A DNA stretch of 64,000 nucleotides from Macrotrachela quadricornifera (Eukaryota > Rotifera > Eurotatoria > Philodinida > Philodinidae). The notes under the pieces were generated by a model that saw only the letters and a list, made by a program, of their open reading frames with translations, had not been told where the DNA came from and searched no databases. The position numbers and the translations under genes were made by a program. This document shows positions 1 through 10,630 of this stretch, one piece after another; positions within the stretch are counted from its first letter, which is position 1, and each line of letters begins with the position of its first letter. The stretch spans positions 304,745 through 368,744 of the forward strand of contig JAJEKB010020275.1 in NCBI GenBank assembly GCA_022393335.1, read 5' to 3'.

Positions 1-540
1 ATATGTCCCTAATTTTGTAGACCATAGCTGGTGTCAAAAAGTAGCTGCGGAGGTCACCCTTCCACATAGGCCTGTACCCCCACCCGTCGTCTATTGATTG
101 GTGAAAACCGCAGGTCGCTACGACTTTCCGTTCAGGAGCTATAAACCTTTCTTCCACCGGTCTTCTTTAAAAATTCCGATAGTAGTCTGTTTGAAATCTT
201 ATTGTTTTGTTCGATCATTATTCAGTATTCAAGTGCAGTCTAAATTAACTGACATACTCTTTACCTCTTATCCATAAAAACAAAGGCCTATTCGGCTTGC
301 TTGCGTAACGCAACACTACGCTGATCTAGTTTCGAAAAAATTTCTTTGGAGTTTAACAGATTTGAGTATATCGCTAGATGAAGTTTTCAACGCTGATCAC
401 GAATTTGACATTTTCTGAAAAAAATTAGGTTTTTGCATCAAAAAACAAGTGTTTAAACTCTTTATAAATCATATTTTAAATTTTCATGCAAAAAAACTCT
501 TGCAAAAAAACTCTTTCAAAAAAGTCAAGAAACATACCAT
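1..540. repeat. Decayed repeat-derived sequence
   Basis: No gene is visible. The first 200 bases are GC-richer than the rest of the intergenic DNA. Around 385-420 there is a phrase resembling one at 40,858-40,885 inside a dynein intron (shared core AACGCTGAT followed by CGAAT), so this looks like a diverged copy of a dispersed repeat. The short palindromic stretch TTGCGTAACGCAA lies near 302-314. The assignment rests only on these internal similarities. Confidence 0.35.
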
Positions 541-991
541 TCGGCGTAGAATTTAATTCTCTACAAGGTAGCATATTTGGTTTTGACTTTAGTGGATTTG
601 GACAATTCGTAGGCTTTTATAAACTTTCCTACCTACTGCATCTCTTGTGAGCTTGCATGTAGATATATCAACCTTGTTCTTGAGCAGAACGATTATTATA
701 CAGAAAAATAAAATCATTCTAACCGTGTGAAATTCCTCAATTTTTGATTGAGAAAAAAACTGTCTTACATTGTCACGAAAAATGCAACAGCAGTAAGTTT
801 GGACAAGCTTCATCAAAGATTATTCAAAATATTTGCCTGCTGATGGTCAAAAAATCTTACGAAATAAATTTTTTCAATATCATAAATAGATGGCGTAAAT
901 TTCATGCTAATAAACTATTTCAATTCGGCATAAGTAAATAGCGAGATTGATTAAATTCGAAAAATCTCTATATTTCTACGAACCCCCCTTC

Positions 992-1065
992 TATGTGATC
1001 GCCCCGTTAATCTGAACGATGTTGTAAGGTACCGACGGTGTTCAGATTAGGGAGGTTTTACTGTA
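992..1065. repeat. Pogo/Tigger-type terminal inverted repeat remnant
   Basis: Read on the minus strand this begins TACAGTAAAACCTCCC and contains CTGAAC and GTTCAG half-sites (TAATCTGAAC at 1009-1018, GTTCAGATTA near 1040-1049). This is the arrangement of pogo/Tigger transposon ends: CAGT start, AACCTC, and an internal pair of GAAC/GTTC boxes. A TA sits at the tip, as expected for TA target duplication. No matching opposite end or transposase frame was found, so it is a solo end or very decayed copy. Confidence 0.4.
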
Positions 1066-1142
1066 TTTTCCCGTCAGATCCGATCGAATTTATTCATCTG
1101 AACGTGGAATTATTTTCAATGATAATTTATATTATTATTGCC

Positions 1143-3005
1143 TCATTTTTCTTCATCTGAATTACAATGATCTTTGTTCTCCAAAGTCAAATAATGAATT
1201 CTTAAAATGCTTGATGAATTTAAATCTAAATCTTCATTATGATTATCATTTGTCTGCTCAGGAATAATACTTTCTGTTTTGATTGTACGTTGTTGTTTAA
1301 ATGGTCGTGTATATATTTCATTGGAATTATCATTGTCTTCAATGGAAAGATCATTTATTTTTTTATCAATATCGAATGATTGGTTCATAACCAAACTGAA
1401 GTTATATTGGTCGAATAAATCTTCTAGCTTGATAGTATTTATTGAGGTCGTATTATTTATTTGAGAATCATTTTGTTGACTTGTCATCTGTTCATGTGAA
1501 AATGATAATTGATCAAGAGATAATTGTTGTAGCATATCACAATGAGGTCGTTTATATACTTGTGGTGTTTCTGGTGTATATAAGCTCGATTTTCTAACTC
1601 TGTATTTTGAAGTAAGAATATAACTATCTTCTCGTCGTTTTTCCCATAATTGATAACAATCAGTTAACCATTCAGGTGTAACAACATTAATTTTATATTG
1701 TTGAGCTTGATAAGCTTTAAGTGTTCGTTTTCCAGCAATGACATGTGTCGTTTGAATGTTACCATTTTGATCAAATTGTAGATCTTGAGTAACTTTTGCT
1801 CCCATTGCTTTCGCCATAATCGTTCCACGATATTTTTCTAGTGGATAATCTTGTGGCATTAAATGAGAAAAACATAATGAAACAGAAGTGAGAATTTCTC
1901 GACGAATATTTGGTATAATTTGTTTTAAATCAGGCATTATTTCATGTTTGTGTTCAACCCATTGATCATAGGCTATATAGAATTTTGTATGAATATGTTT
2001 TAAAATAATTTCTAATTGACGTAAATAAACATCAGTGTCCATAATTACTTGGGAATTGTTATCAGATTGATTATATCCATCATTATATTTATTTAATGTT
2101 TTATTCCATTGATCATTTTCTCTTTGATATTTTTGTTCGGTGATCTCAGTTAGTGATGTTTGAGAAATATTATTGATGTTGCCAACATTTCTGAAGTATA
2201 TATATGGTTTAATATGAATTAGATTTTGAGTATTTTCCCAAATGTCTTCACTAGTAGAGTCTATAATGCACATTAATGCATCATTAAAAGGAAAGAGACT
2301 ATTTAAGTTAGTTGTTTTGTCTATGAAATTGAGAGATTGATTGTATGATAAAATTGGTTGAGAGAAAAATCTTTTATTAGGATCGATTAGTCTAATAATA
2401 TTATCTGCGTACAATTGATCACCATTAGTGAATGCATGAAATTGATAGAATGGATAAAGATTAGTGAGGAATTCTTTTATACCTGGACGTAATTTTGTAT
2501 AAAATATTGGTGATATTGGAGTCAATTGATAAGCAATAATATCTGATGAAGATGTTAAATGATTTTTAGAATTTGTTGTATGAATTAATGTTTGATCAAT
2601 ATTAATCATTAGATATAGTTTACGTTTAACAAGAAGATCATAATTTTCTTCATTATGATATATCGAAGCTTTTTTTAAAAATTTTGATGTTGATAAGACA
2701 TTGTTTACTTGATTTAAATCGATACCACAATCTGCACATAAATTTTTGAAAACTATCTTATGACGACATTGATTATATTCAAGAATGAGTGAATCATACG
2801 ATAATATATCTAATTCGTGAATATATAGTTTGGTAACAATGCCTGATATTGGTGAGAGAAATGATTGCCGTTGTCCTTTTGAATCGATCATAATAAAAAT
2901 AACGTCATTTTTTGACAATTGAGTGCCCGATTGAATTAATACTTTACATACTTGTGCAGTTTCATTTAAATTAAATTTGATTTCTTTCACATTGTTTTGA
3001 TTCAT
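1143..3005 (-). CDS. FCP1-like RNA polymerase II CTD phosphatase, catalytic Asp replaced (probable pseudophosphatase)
   Basis: Single uninterrupted frame of 620 residues. Family: FCP1/CTDP1, which dephosphorylates the RNA polymerase II C-terminal domain in the nucleus. Order seen: an N-terminal lipoyl/biotinyl-like beta domain (about 1-85), a Cys-rich linker (CADCG at 90-94), the FCP1 homology (HAD) domain (about 128-275), and a BRCT domain (about 370-465, with VVTPEWLTDCYQLW). The C-terminal tail is Asn/Ser-rich and ends in acidic residues. The hallmark DxDxT motif reads N135-I-D137-Q-T139, so the phosphoryl-accepting first Asp is Asn (codon AAT at 2601-2603). The later Asp-Asp of the IDDREDVW-type motif reads IDSTSEDIW (249 onward), and the TFGSR-like segment reads TNGDQ (193-197). 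The frame is otherwise intact, which argues against a dead pseudogene. It has no introns, unlike nearly all other genes here. The start is the first ATG after an upstream AT-rich region. FCP1 family: very sure; loss of activity: inference. Confidence 0.9.
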   Translation of the reverse strand: MNQNNVKEIKFNLNETAQVCKVLIQSGTQLSKNDVIFIMIDSKGQRQSFLSPISGIVTKLYIHELDILSYDSLILEYNQCRHKIVFKNLCADCGIDLNQVNNVLSTSKFLKKASIYHNEENYDLLVKRKLYLMINIDQTLIHTTNSKNHLTSSSDIIAYQLTPISPIFYTKLRPGIKEFLTNLYPFYQFHAFTNGDQLYADNIIRLIDPNKRFFSQPILSYNQSLNFIDKTTNLNSLFPFNDALMCIIDSTSEDIWENTQNLIHIKPYIYFRNVGNINNISQTSLTEITEQKYQRENDQWNKTLNKYNDGYNQSDNNSQVIMDTDVYLRQLEIILKHIHTKFYIAYDQWVEHKHEIMPDLKQIIPNIRREILTSVSLCFSHLMPQDYPLEKYRGTIMAKAMGAKVTQDLQFDQNGNIQTTHVIAGKRTLKAYQAQQYKINVVTPEWLTDCYQLWEKRREDSYILTSKYRVRKSSLYTPETPQVYKRPHCDMLQQLSLDQLSFSHEQMTSQQNDSQINNTTSINTIKLEDLFDQYNFSLVMNQSFDIDKKINDLSIEDNDNSNEIYTRPFKQQRTIKTESIIPEQTNDNHNEDLDLNSSSILRIHYLTLENKDHCNSDEEK

Positions 3006-3358
3006 GGGAAGGAACTGTACGTTACTCTTTTTAGAAATAATGAGAAAAAAAAAACTTATTTTACGTGGCTTTTATAGCATGTTCGATTATTTTCGTTATA
3101 AGATATTTCCTTTTCAAACATATTTACTTTAATTGCATCATAAAACAGAAAGAAAAAAAATGATTCAATGAAAACTATCCAATAGTTTTTAGAACAACTC
3201 ACAGAATGAAACAAAGAAAATGACCTGTAGGTGGCTGTTAAATATTACGTGGTATAATAGCTTCTCGGACAAAACATAAACAAATAAGTGAAAATAGATA
3301 GCAAATGTATATGGTTGATAGTTTGATTTTTTGAAAGAGTTAGATATAACATTGTTAT
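3006..3358. other. Intergenic sequence upstream of the FCP1-like gene
   Basis: Promoter-side region of the minus-strand FCP1-like gene, extending to the left edge of the Tc1 element. No gene is seen. The 13-mer TATATGGTTGATA near 3307-3319 recurs inverted near 5976-5988, just beyond the second Tc1-like remnant. It could be a terminal repeat of an outer element interrupted by the inner one, but this is tentative. Confidence 0.4.
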
Positions 3359-5236
3359 CAGTACAGGGTCGGAAAGAATATTATTCAAGGGGGGTAACGA
3401 TATAATCACGAATAGGAGGTATGATGAATTTTATACTAAATGAAAGCCCGTGAAAAACGGGTTTTAGTGATGCTAAATACAAAGGCTTTGGAAAACGTTC
3501 ATACATCAAACCTATAAAAAGATTACGTTTTGTTGAAAAAAAATCATTATAACTCATTTTTAATGAGTTTCAAGATATTGAAAATGAAGAGTTTTATAGG
3601 AAAAAATCACGAAAGGTTATGGTAACGGTTAGAAAACATAACTATAATTCAGAAAACAAGATGATTCTCTTGCGTTCTTTAGTTTACTACTTATAATTTT
3701 AGTTGTTCTATCAAAGATTTTTTTCTTTTTCTTCTGCACGAAAGTCATAATAGAGAGAAATTTTGAGGGTATGTCGTGGGATATAAAAGATAATTTTCTT
3801 ATCGATGCATATACCATAATAAAATTCACTGTCTCGTTAAATCATCACACTTTTGTTATTTCAAATGGCTGGTGCTTATGATACTGAACAACAGAGAATG
3901 ATTGACAGGATCAAGCGCATCGCTTTTCGTGAAGCTCGCGATGCTGGTGCAACATTTATGAATAGACAATGGATTGCAAACAAAGTTCATCGCACAACTC
4001 GATTTGTCTCGGAGTGGTGGGAAAAATCATATGACTAATGCTTTGCTGATTATTCAAATGTTGATGCTAAACCTAAATTATCAGAAGCTAGTCGAGAAAT
4101 TATTCGTCAAGCAAGTGGTCAACAAAGAAAAAGCGGTCCTGTTGTCGCAGAGGAGATTGCAGAAAAGCAAACAGAATATGCCACCGGAAGAACAATTAAT
4201 AATTATCGTCACAGAGAAGGATTAAAACCATTTCATGTTATTCCAAAACCGTTAAAATCTGAAACTCATATATCAGATCGATTATGGCTCTGTGACTGAT
4301 TAAAAGATTGGACTGCAGAAGATTTTCTTCATCTGGCACCATCTGAAGAATTTTATATTTGGACTGTTCGTCGACCAAATTATCAGAATGATAGGATCTG
4401 GGCGAAAAGTATTGAAAACATTACTGAAGATGAAAGATATCGTGAAATGGTAAAAAGCCAATCATGTGTTGGAATTTTGATAATGTTTATTTGCAAAAGA
4501 TTACTATGGATTATCAAAGATAAAGGGAAATCTTGAACAGGTCAATATTTTCGCGATATTGTTTTGATTGAAAATGTGATTCGTTTTCTAAAAACTGAAG
4601 AAAATGTAATTGATCCTGATGAAGTTATATTTGCTCACGATAAATCACTGTGTATGCGAGCAAATAAAACTCAACATTTACTTTAAGACAACGATGTCAA
4701 ATTTTGGGGTAATGATATCTGGCCAGGAAATTCACCTGATCTCAATGTGGCAGGACACATCAGATCAATAATCAAAGATGAAGTTGAAAAAAAATGTCAT
4801 CGGAAAGTAGAGATCATCGATATCTTGAAGAAACGCTCAAAATGCACGTCATAAATGTTTTAGCAAGTATGGAAGAAGATACTGAACTATTTGAAACTCT
4901 TCTATGCTCATATGCATCTCGATTTCGTGCTGTAAAAAATGCTAATGGTCGTCACACAGATTATTGATTATATTCATTAAAGAATAAAAAAAGGAACTAT
5001 TTTCTAATGCATTTAATTCGAAGACTATATGATAAACTAGTTTTCTCATGACTTTCATGGATGAAAAATCGGAACTCTTCAGAGTTTGACATATGAAAGT
5101 TTTTCAAAGCCTTTGTATTTAGTATCACTAAATCCCGTTTTACACTGGCTTTCATTTGGTATAAAATTCATCATACCTCCTATTCGGGATTATATCGTTA
5201 CCCCCCTTGAATAATATTCTTTCCGACTCTGTACTG
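3359..5236 (+). mobile_element. Tc1/mariner DNA transposon with ~150-bp terminal inverted repeats, decayed
   Basis: The two ends are near-perfect inverted repeats of about 150 bp. The left starts CAGTACAGGGTCGG at 3359; the right is the reverse complement of CAGTACAGAGTCGG, ending at 5236. Only scattered mismatches separate the arms, so insertion was fairly recent. The interior holds a transposase reading frame. No clear TA duplication is visible outside the ends: the left flank is TTAT and the right flank AGTG, where a second Tc1-like remnant begins. Long terminal repeats of this kind are known in several Tc1/mariner lineages. Confidence 0.85.
3853..4968 (+). pseudogene. Tc1/mariner transposase, broken by four stops and one frameshift
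   Basis: One frame runs from the ATG at 3865 and is interrupted by TAA 4036-4038, TGA 4297-4299, TGA 4534-4536 and TAA 4684-4686. A frameshift at the A-run near 4787-4794 then moves the C-terminus into another frame, which ends with the stop near 4966-4968. Recognisable segments are an N-terminal helix-turn-helix region, the FAHDK strand carrying a catalytic Asp, and GNDIWPGNSPDLN with the third catalytic position region. Both TGA codons fall where Trp is expected and both TAA codons can be explained by CAA (Gln), so each is one C-to-T or G-to-A transition from a sense codon. The family normally catalyses cut-and-paste transposition in the nucleus; this copy cannot encode an intact enzyme under the standard code. 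Confidence 0.8.
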
Positions 5237-5237
5237 A

Positions 5238-5990
5238 GTGAGAATGAAAAAAAAAGCTATCGATCAATATATTCGTCAAAATAATGATATAATCAATAAC
5301 GAAATAAAAGAAAAGTTATCGACAACATATTATTCATCCGTATCTGCTCCAAGAATACGTCGTCATCTTCATGAATATGGTTATAAAAATGTTTTACCAA
5401 AAAGTACTCATATGTTAACATCTGATGACAAAAAACGACGTATTCAATGAGCTAAACAGCATAAAAATGATAATTATACACGTACAATACTTACAGATGA
5501 AGTTTCATTTCAACTTTTTCCTAACAGTATTCGTCGTTGATGCAAATGTCCAAATAATGAATTTAAATGTATATCTATAAATCGTCAAAAAGTCCATGTA
5601 TGAGATGCAGCGAGTGTGAAAGGTGTATTGACCTATCATACATTTAGATGCAATCTTGATGGCCAATATTACTGCTAGACAACAATTTCATCAGAATTGG
5701 CATTTACAGCAGGACAATAATCCAAAATATCGAAGTAATATTTGTAAACAATTCATCAAGAATAATGTACCGGAATTGTTAGATTGACCATCGAACAGTC
5801 CCGACGTTAATTCAATCAAGAACCAGTTTTTTAGCTGAAGAATTCAAAAATACCAATATTAATGTTGTAAAAAATTATGTGATGTCCATGAAAAATAGAT
5901 GTTTATCTCTTATTTCTTCTAAAGGTAAAGGAATAAAATACCGAAATATGGTGTTCAATGATACGTGGTATAGGTTATCAACCATATAAT
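5238..5990 (+). pseudogene. Second Tc1-like transposase remnant, 5'-truncated
   Basis: Starts immediately after the first element. The frame from the ATG at 5244 resembles the middle of a Tc1 transposase: second helix-turn-helix with RIRRHLHEYGY, then LTSDDKKRRIQ, then TILTDEVSFQLF with the first catalytic Asp. A shifted frame gives QQDNNPK and the segment before SNSPDVN. In-frame stops are TGA 5448-5450, TGA 5538-5540, TGA 5601-5603 and TAG 5676-5678; a further TGA lies at 5785-5787 in the shifted frame. The TGA codons sit where Trp is expected. The first DNA-binding helix-turn-helix is missing, so the copy is truncated at the junction with its neighbour. It is related to the fragment at 63.5 kb. 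Confidence 0.75.
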
Positions 5991-6686
5991 GCTAAATTGG
6001 TAATCGTAAACCGAAAGAAGCTGACATCTATATTGGCACACGTTTGTTGCTGAAGGTTATATTTTTATAATGAATCATTGATTTTCGTGTAATTGTCTCT
6101 TATTGTTTATTTATTCATTTTTTTTCTATGAACAAATATCAAATTTAACCAATATATTAAAATAATTTTTTTAGATAATGAACAATTCCAATAATTACAA
6201 ACATTTTATTTTATTTATCTGTGCTGAAATAAATTCATGTGCTAGAATAAGTGGTATTACATATTTATAATAATAGTACTAATAAAAGAAAACATTCAAG
6301 TAATTTTTCTTTGATCGATATTATTTCTTGTATATTCAAAAAAAAAAACTTAAATTGTTTTTTACGTTGTTATAAATTTAAATATTCTTTTTATGTTGAA
6401 TAATAAGATAAAAATAAAAAAAAATAGGAAAGTGATTTAATCTTCTCTTTTTGTCTATGTCAGCATAAATTCTAAACTCGATTTTTGATTGTAATCTCGT
6501 AAGTATAATCGGTAAGAAAATATTTTATATATTTCTATGTAAATAATCGTTTTGTTTTTCTTTTTTTTAGGTACGTGATTTTATTCAATTTTTTTCTCTT
6601 TTAAAAAACTTTATTTTTTTTATTAATTGAATTATTTAACTAATTTATTGAGATGTTGTTTAGATTTCGTGTTGTATTACAGCACG
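5991..6686. other. AT-rich intergenic region upstream of ARGLU1
   Basis: No coding potential is seen. Very AT-rich, with T-tracts. A T-tract followed by AG at about 6563-6570 could be a 3' splice site of a 5'-UTR intron or a spliced-leader acceptor upstream of the ARGLU1 ATG. Confidence 0.4.
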
Positions 6687-7660
6687 ATGGGTCGATCACG
6701 TAGTCCGTCGAATAAAAAACATAAACATCGAAAATCATCACATGATCGTAATATAAATAATTCATCACAACGACGTAAATCACGTTCACCTGAACGAGAT
6801 AGAGAAAAAAAATTGAAACGGTACAATAAATAATTATTTTCTATTTTCTATTCTATCTATTTAGATCTCGTCGTCGATCGAGTAATTCATCAAATGATAT
6901 TCGTGATGATTCAACATTACCAAGTATAAATGAATTAACAGATTTAACAGCTCGTAAAAAAGCTGAAGTTGATCGATTAGCTGAATTAGAACGTGAACGC
7001 ATGCAATTATTGTAAAAAATAGTTTATTTTTTTTTAATTTTATTATTAGTTTTTGATATTATCTATTTAATAGACGACAAAAAGAAACTCGTGAAAATTT
7101 AATTCAATCTGAAGTTGAACGACGTGTTAAAGATATTGTTGAAACACGTCTACGTGAAGAACGTGAACGTCGTAAAGATGAAATTGAAAATGAAGTTAAA
7201 CGACGTGTTGATGTACTTAAGCGAACAATGGAAAAACAAATGTTAATTGAACTTGAAAAACGAAATAATGAAGAAATGAAAAAATTAATTATTAAAGAAG
7301 TAAAAAAGAAAAATCTAAGAATTTTTATAAATTTTATTTATTATTTGATTTTAGGAAGAAGAAAGAAAAAAACGTGAAAATTTAGAACGAATTCTTGCAG
7401 AAAATGAACGTAAATTAACTGAAGCAGAAAAACGCATAGTTAGTCAAATATAAAATCGATAGATTAAATTACTTTTTTTTTCTATTTTTCTATAGGCTGA
7501 AGAAGAAGAAAAATTACGTACTGAACAATTACGTTTAATGGAAGATCGAGAACGATTTGAACGACAATTAGGAAAACAACATGCAAAAGAACAAAATCTT
7601 ATCTTAGGAAAAAATAAGACACGAGAAAAAATTTCATTCACTTTGAATAGTGCTCGTTAA
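6687..7660 (+). CDS. ARGLU1: Arginine and glutamate-rich protein 1 (ARGLU1)
   Basis: Five exons: 6687-6820, 6865-7011, 7074-7299, 7355-7438, 7496-7660, joining in phase to 251 residues (vertebrate ARGLU1 is about 270). The N-terminal third is an Arg/Ser-rich region starting MGRSRSPS with SRSPERDRE. The remainder is a long Glu/Arg/Lys-rich helix, and the C-terminus carries the conserved ILGK...KISF tail typical of ARGLU1. Family knowledge: a nuclear RS-domain protein that modulates alternative splicing and works with Mediator in transcription. First of six plus-strand genes in file. The ATG at 6687 is the first in frame with the RS region; a slightly longer frame begins at 6627 but does not match the family. 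Confidence 0.88.
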
Positions 7661-8211
7661 ATGAATTATTATCTTGTTTTGATTTGTACAATTTCTTTTT
7701 TTTTTCATTCTATGGATTAAATGAAAAACATTACTTCAATTCAGTCTTTCTTTCTTTTCAGACTAGAATATAATTGAAGTCAGATATTTAATTATTATTT
7801 AATTAATTATATCTGTCTTATTCGAATGATTGAACAATAAATGCAAGACATATACAATAAATGGTATCGTGAACATTAAATAAAGTTTTTCTTTTTTTTT
7901 TATGTTGTTATTTTAATAGTTGTTAAAATTATTTTTTTAATTAATCAATTATCGTCAAGAGAATGGCGCATATTATAAATTGATCACTTGTAAACAGCTG
8001 TTACACTTTCATTCTTTTTTTGTATGACGTTATTTTTTTTTATAAAACAATTGGTTATTAGAAATTATAACCAGGTCATGACTCTTGATGCCCTGCTGAT
8101 GCCAAAATAGAAGAAATAAATATCTATGTTTCTTCTAGAATAATTACATTCTTTTGTCGATACTTTTCTTTCAATCAATAGTGAAAACTTGTTGATTTTT
8201 GAACATTTATC
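7661..8211. other. Intergenic region between ARGLU1 and phenylalanine hydroxylase
   Basis: No gene is seen. It holds ARGLU1 3' sequence with AATAAA-type signals (for example near 7838-7845 and 7877-7883). A pyrimidine-rich tract ending in AG near 8176-8181 precedes the hydroxylase ATG by about 30 bases and could serve as a splice acceptor. Confidence 0.35.
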
Positions 8212-10454
8212 ATGGGTACTTTATCAGAGGTTTGTGATAGCTTTAATAAATGTAATCGATATAATGTTTTCTATATATTAAGGCTGGTGTTGATCGAAAT
8301 GGTGGTGAAGAAAATAAAAATGATATGGCTGCTAAATTTTCATCGACAGAGGTTATTTTATTTTATCATATAATATTATTAATAATTGATATTTTTTTTT
8401 TAGAATGAAGAAACTTCAACAAAAACATCATTAATTTTCTCACTCAATGAAGAAGTTGGTGCTTTAGCTAAAGCACTTCATGTATTTGAGGTGAGAAAGT
8501 TCTCTTTTTTTTCAATCTATTCTTTTATTACCTTAATCATTCATTTAGTAATAATATTTTTTTTTCCAATATTTAAATCAGGTTTGATATCTAATCTGAT
8601 TATAAAATGATCTTGCTTTTCTTTTGCTATTAACTAATATAAAATATAATTTTATTTAAAATATTAACAAAAGTTTTATTACTGTCTTTTTAGAAACATG
8701 GCATTAATTTATTTCATATTGAATCTCGATTATCACGTCAAAATAAAGCTGATCATGAATTTTATGTTGAATGTGATAATAGTATGGGTAGTGTTGCTGA
8801 CGCGATTAAACAATTACGTCAGGAATCGAAATATATGCATATACTTTCACGTGCACATAAATCATTAGAAGAATCTGGTTTGTTTAGTTATTTATAAAAC
8901 AAAAAGAAAAAAAATAATAAAAGTTATTTGATTTTATTTAGTACCTTGGTTTCCAAGAAAAATTCGTGATTTAGATCAATTTGCTAATCGTGTATTATCT
9001 TATGGATCAGAATTAGATTCTGATCATCCTGGTTTTCGTGATGTACTTTATCGAAAACGTCGAAAAGAATTTGCTGATATAGCTCATCAATATCGTCATG
9101 GTCAACCTATACCACGTGTTACATATACAGAACAAGAAATTTCTACATGGGCAACTGTATTTCGTGAATTAACACAACTTTATCCAGCACATGCATGTAA
9201 AGAATTTAATAATGTTTTTCCATTACTTGTTGATAATTGTGGTTATCATGAAACGAATATACCACAATTAGAAGATGTATCACAATTTCTTCAAGATTGT
9301 TCAGGTTTTCGTCTTCGACCTGTAGCTGGTTGGTTAAAAATTTTTATCTTTTATATAAAAATTATTTAATTGAATACTTAAGGTCTTTTATCATCACGAG
9401 ATTTTCTTGCTGGCTTAGCTTTTCGTGTATTTCATTCAACTCAATATATTCGTCATCATAGTGTACCTATGTATACACCTGAACCAGATGTTTGTCATGA
9501 ATTACTTGGTCATGTACCTCTTTTTGCTGATCCAGATTTTGCAGAATTTAGTCAAGAAATTGGTATGGCTAGTTTAGGTGCACCCGATGAATATATAACT
9601 CGATTAGGTATGAATGATTATCGATTTATACATATATTCAGAAATCTTAGGTTTTAATTTCTTTACGAATTATAAAAATGTAAAGACATTGACTAATGAA
9701 GGAATATTATTCTCAGATAATTCGTTCCATTTGCACCCTGAAAATTTGTACACATGAGGATCTTGAATATGAAGTTACTATAGATTATTTGATTTTATGT
9801 TTTCGTTTATTGAAATTAGACGATTTTATTTATATTAATTCGATAGAAATATTATATATAATTTATTCTAATAGCAACATTATATTGGTTTACTGTTGAA
9901 TTTGGTTTATGTATTGAAAATGAAGAACGAAAAGCTTATGGAGCTGGTCTTTTATCATCATTTGGTGAATTACAAGTAAAAATCTTTTATTTATTTGGTT
10001 TAATCTATTATTTTTTTTTTGTAAAGTATTGTGTTTCTGATAAACCATCAATAATGCCATTTGATCCATTTCGTGCTTCAATTCAACCATATCCAATAAC
10101 AAGTTTTCAACCAACTTATTTCTTAGCTGAAAGTTTTAAAGATGCAAAAGAAAAATTACGGTAATATTATTTAAATAAAAAATAATAAATTTTTAATTAA
10201 TATTTTTATTTTTTTTTTATTTAGACAATATGCAATGACTATTCCACGACCATTTAGTGTACACTATAATCCATATACACAAACAATTGAAGTTATTGAT
10301 GGTAAAGAACAAATTATAAATATGGTTCGAACATTACGAAGTATGAAAAAATTTTTCTTATTGTTTTTTTTTTTAAATTTTTTTATTTATTTATTAAGAT
10401 GATATGGATATGGTTCTTGATGCTCTTCGAAAAACAGAACTTACAAAGAATTAA
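8212..10454 (+). CDS. PAH: Phenylalanine-4-hydroxylase (biopterin-dependent aromatic amino acid hydroxylase)
   Basis: Ten exons: 8212-8229, 8283-8351, 8404-8490, 8694-8877, 8942-9328, 9383-9607, 9875-9975, 10027-10160, 10225-10340, 10399-10454. They join in phase to 458 residues (human PAH 452). An N-terminal ACT regulatory domain ([17 protein letters not shown]) is followed by the catalytic domain with [25 protein letters not shown] and the iron ligands in HELLGH plus the Glu in YWFTVEFGL. The C-terminal tetramerisation helix is short. The enzyme hydroxylates Phe to Tyr with tetrahydrobiopterin, Fe(II) and O2 in the cytosol. The ACT domain and motif wording favour PAH over tryptophan or tyrosine hydroxylase, although some invertebrate enzymes act on both Phe and Trp. 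The first exon is only 18 nt (MGTLSE). Intact, no odd residues noticed. Confidence 0.95.
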
Positions 10455-10630
10455 AACTTAATAAACTTCTGCTTTTATTCTTCTTCTTCTTTTTTTTTGT
10501 ACAATCATTTATTATAAATTTCTTTGGTGATAGATTATATTTTTAATGTGGAGATGGGAATTTAATATAATTTTCTTTTAGATTTTCTCGTTTGTTTTTG
10601 TTCTTGTTTATATTTAAAAAAAGGAATAGA

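Noticed and set aside
3853..5790. Genome-wide reassignment of TGA to Trp
   Set aside because: Host genes in the window use TGG for Trp and at least one (P2X) ends at TGA at the natural C-terminus, so the code is standard.
9890..10114. Minus-strand 74-codon frame
   Set aside because: Antisense shadow of PAH exons 7-8 and the intron between them.
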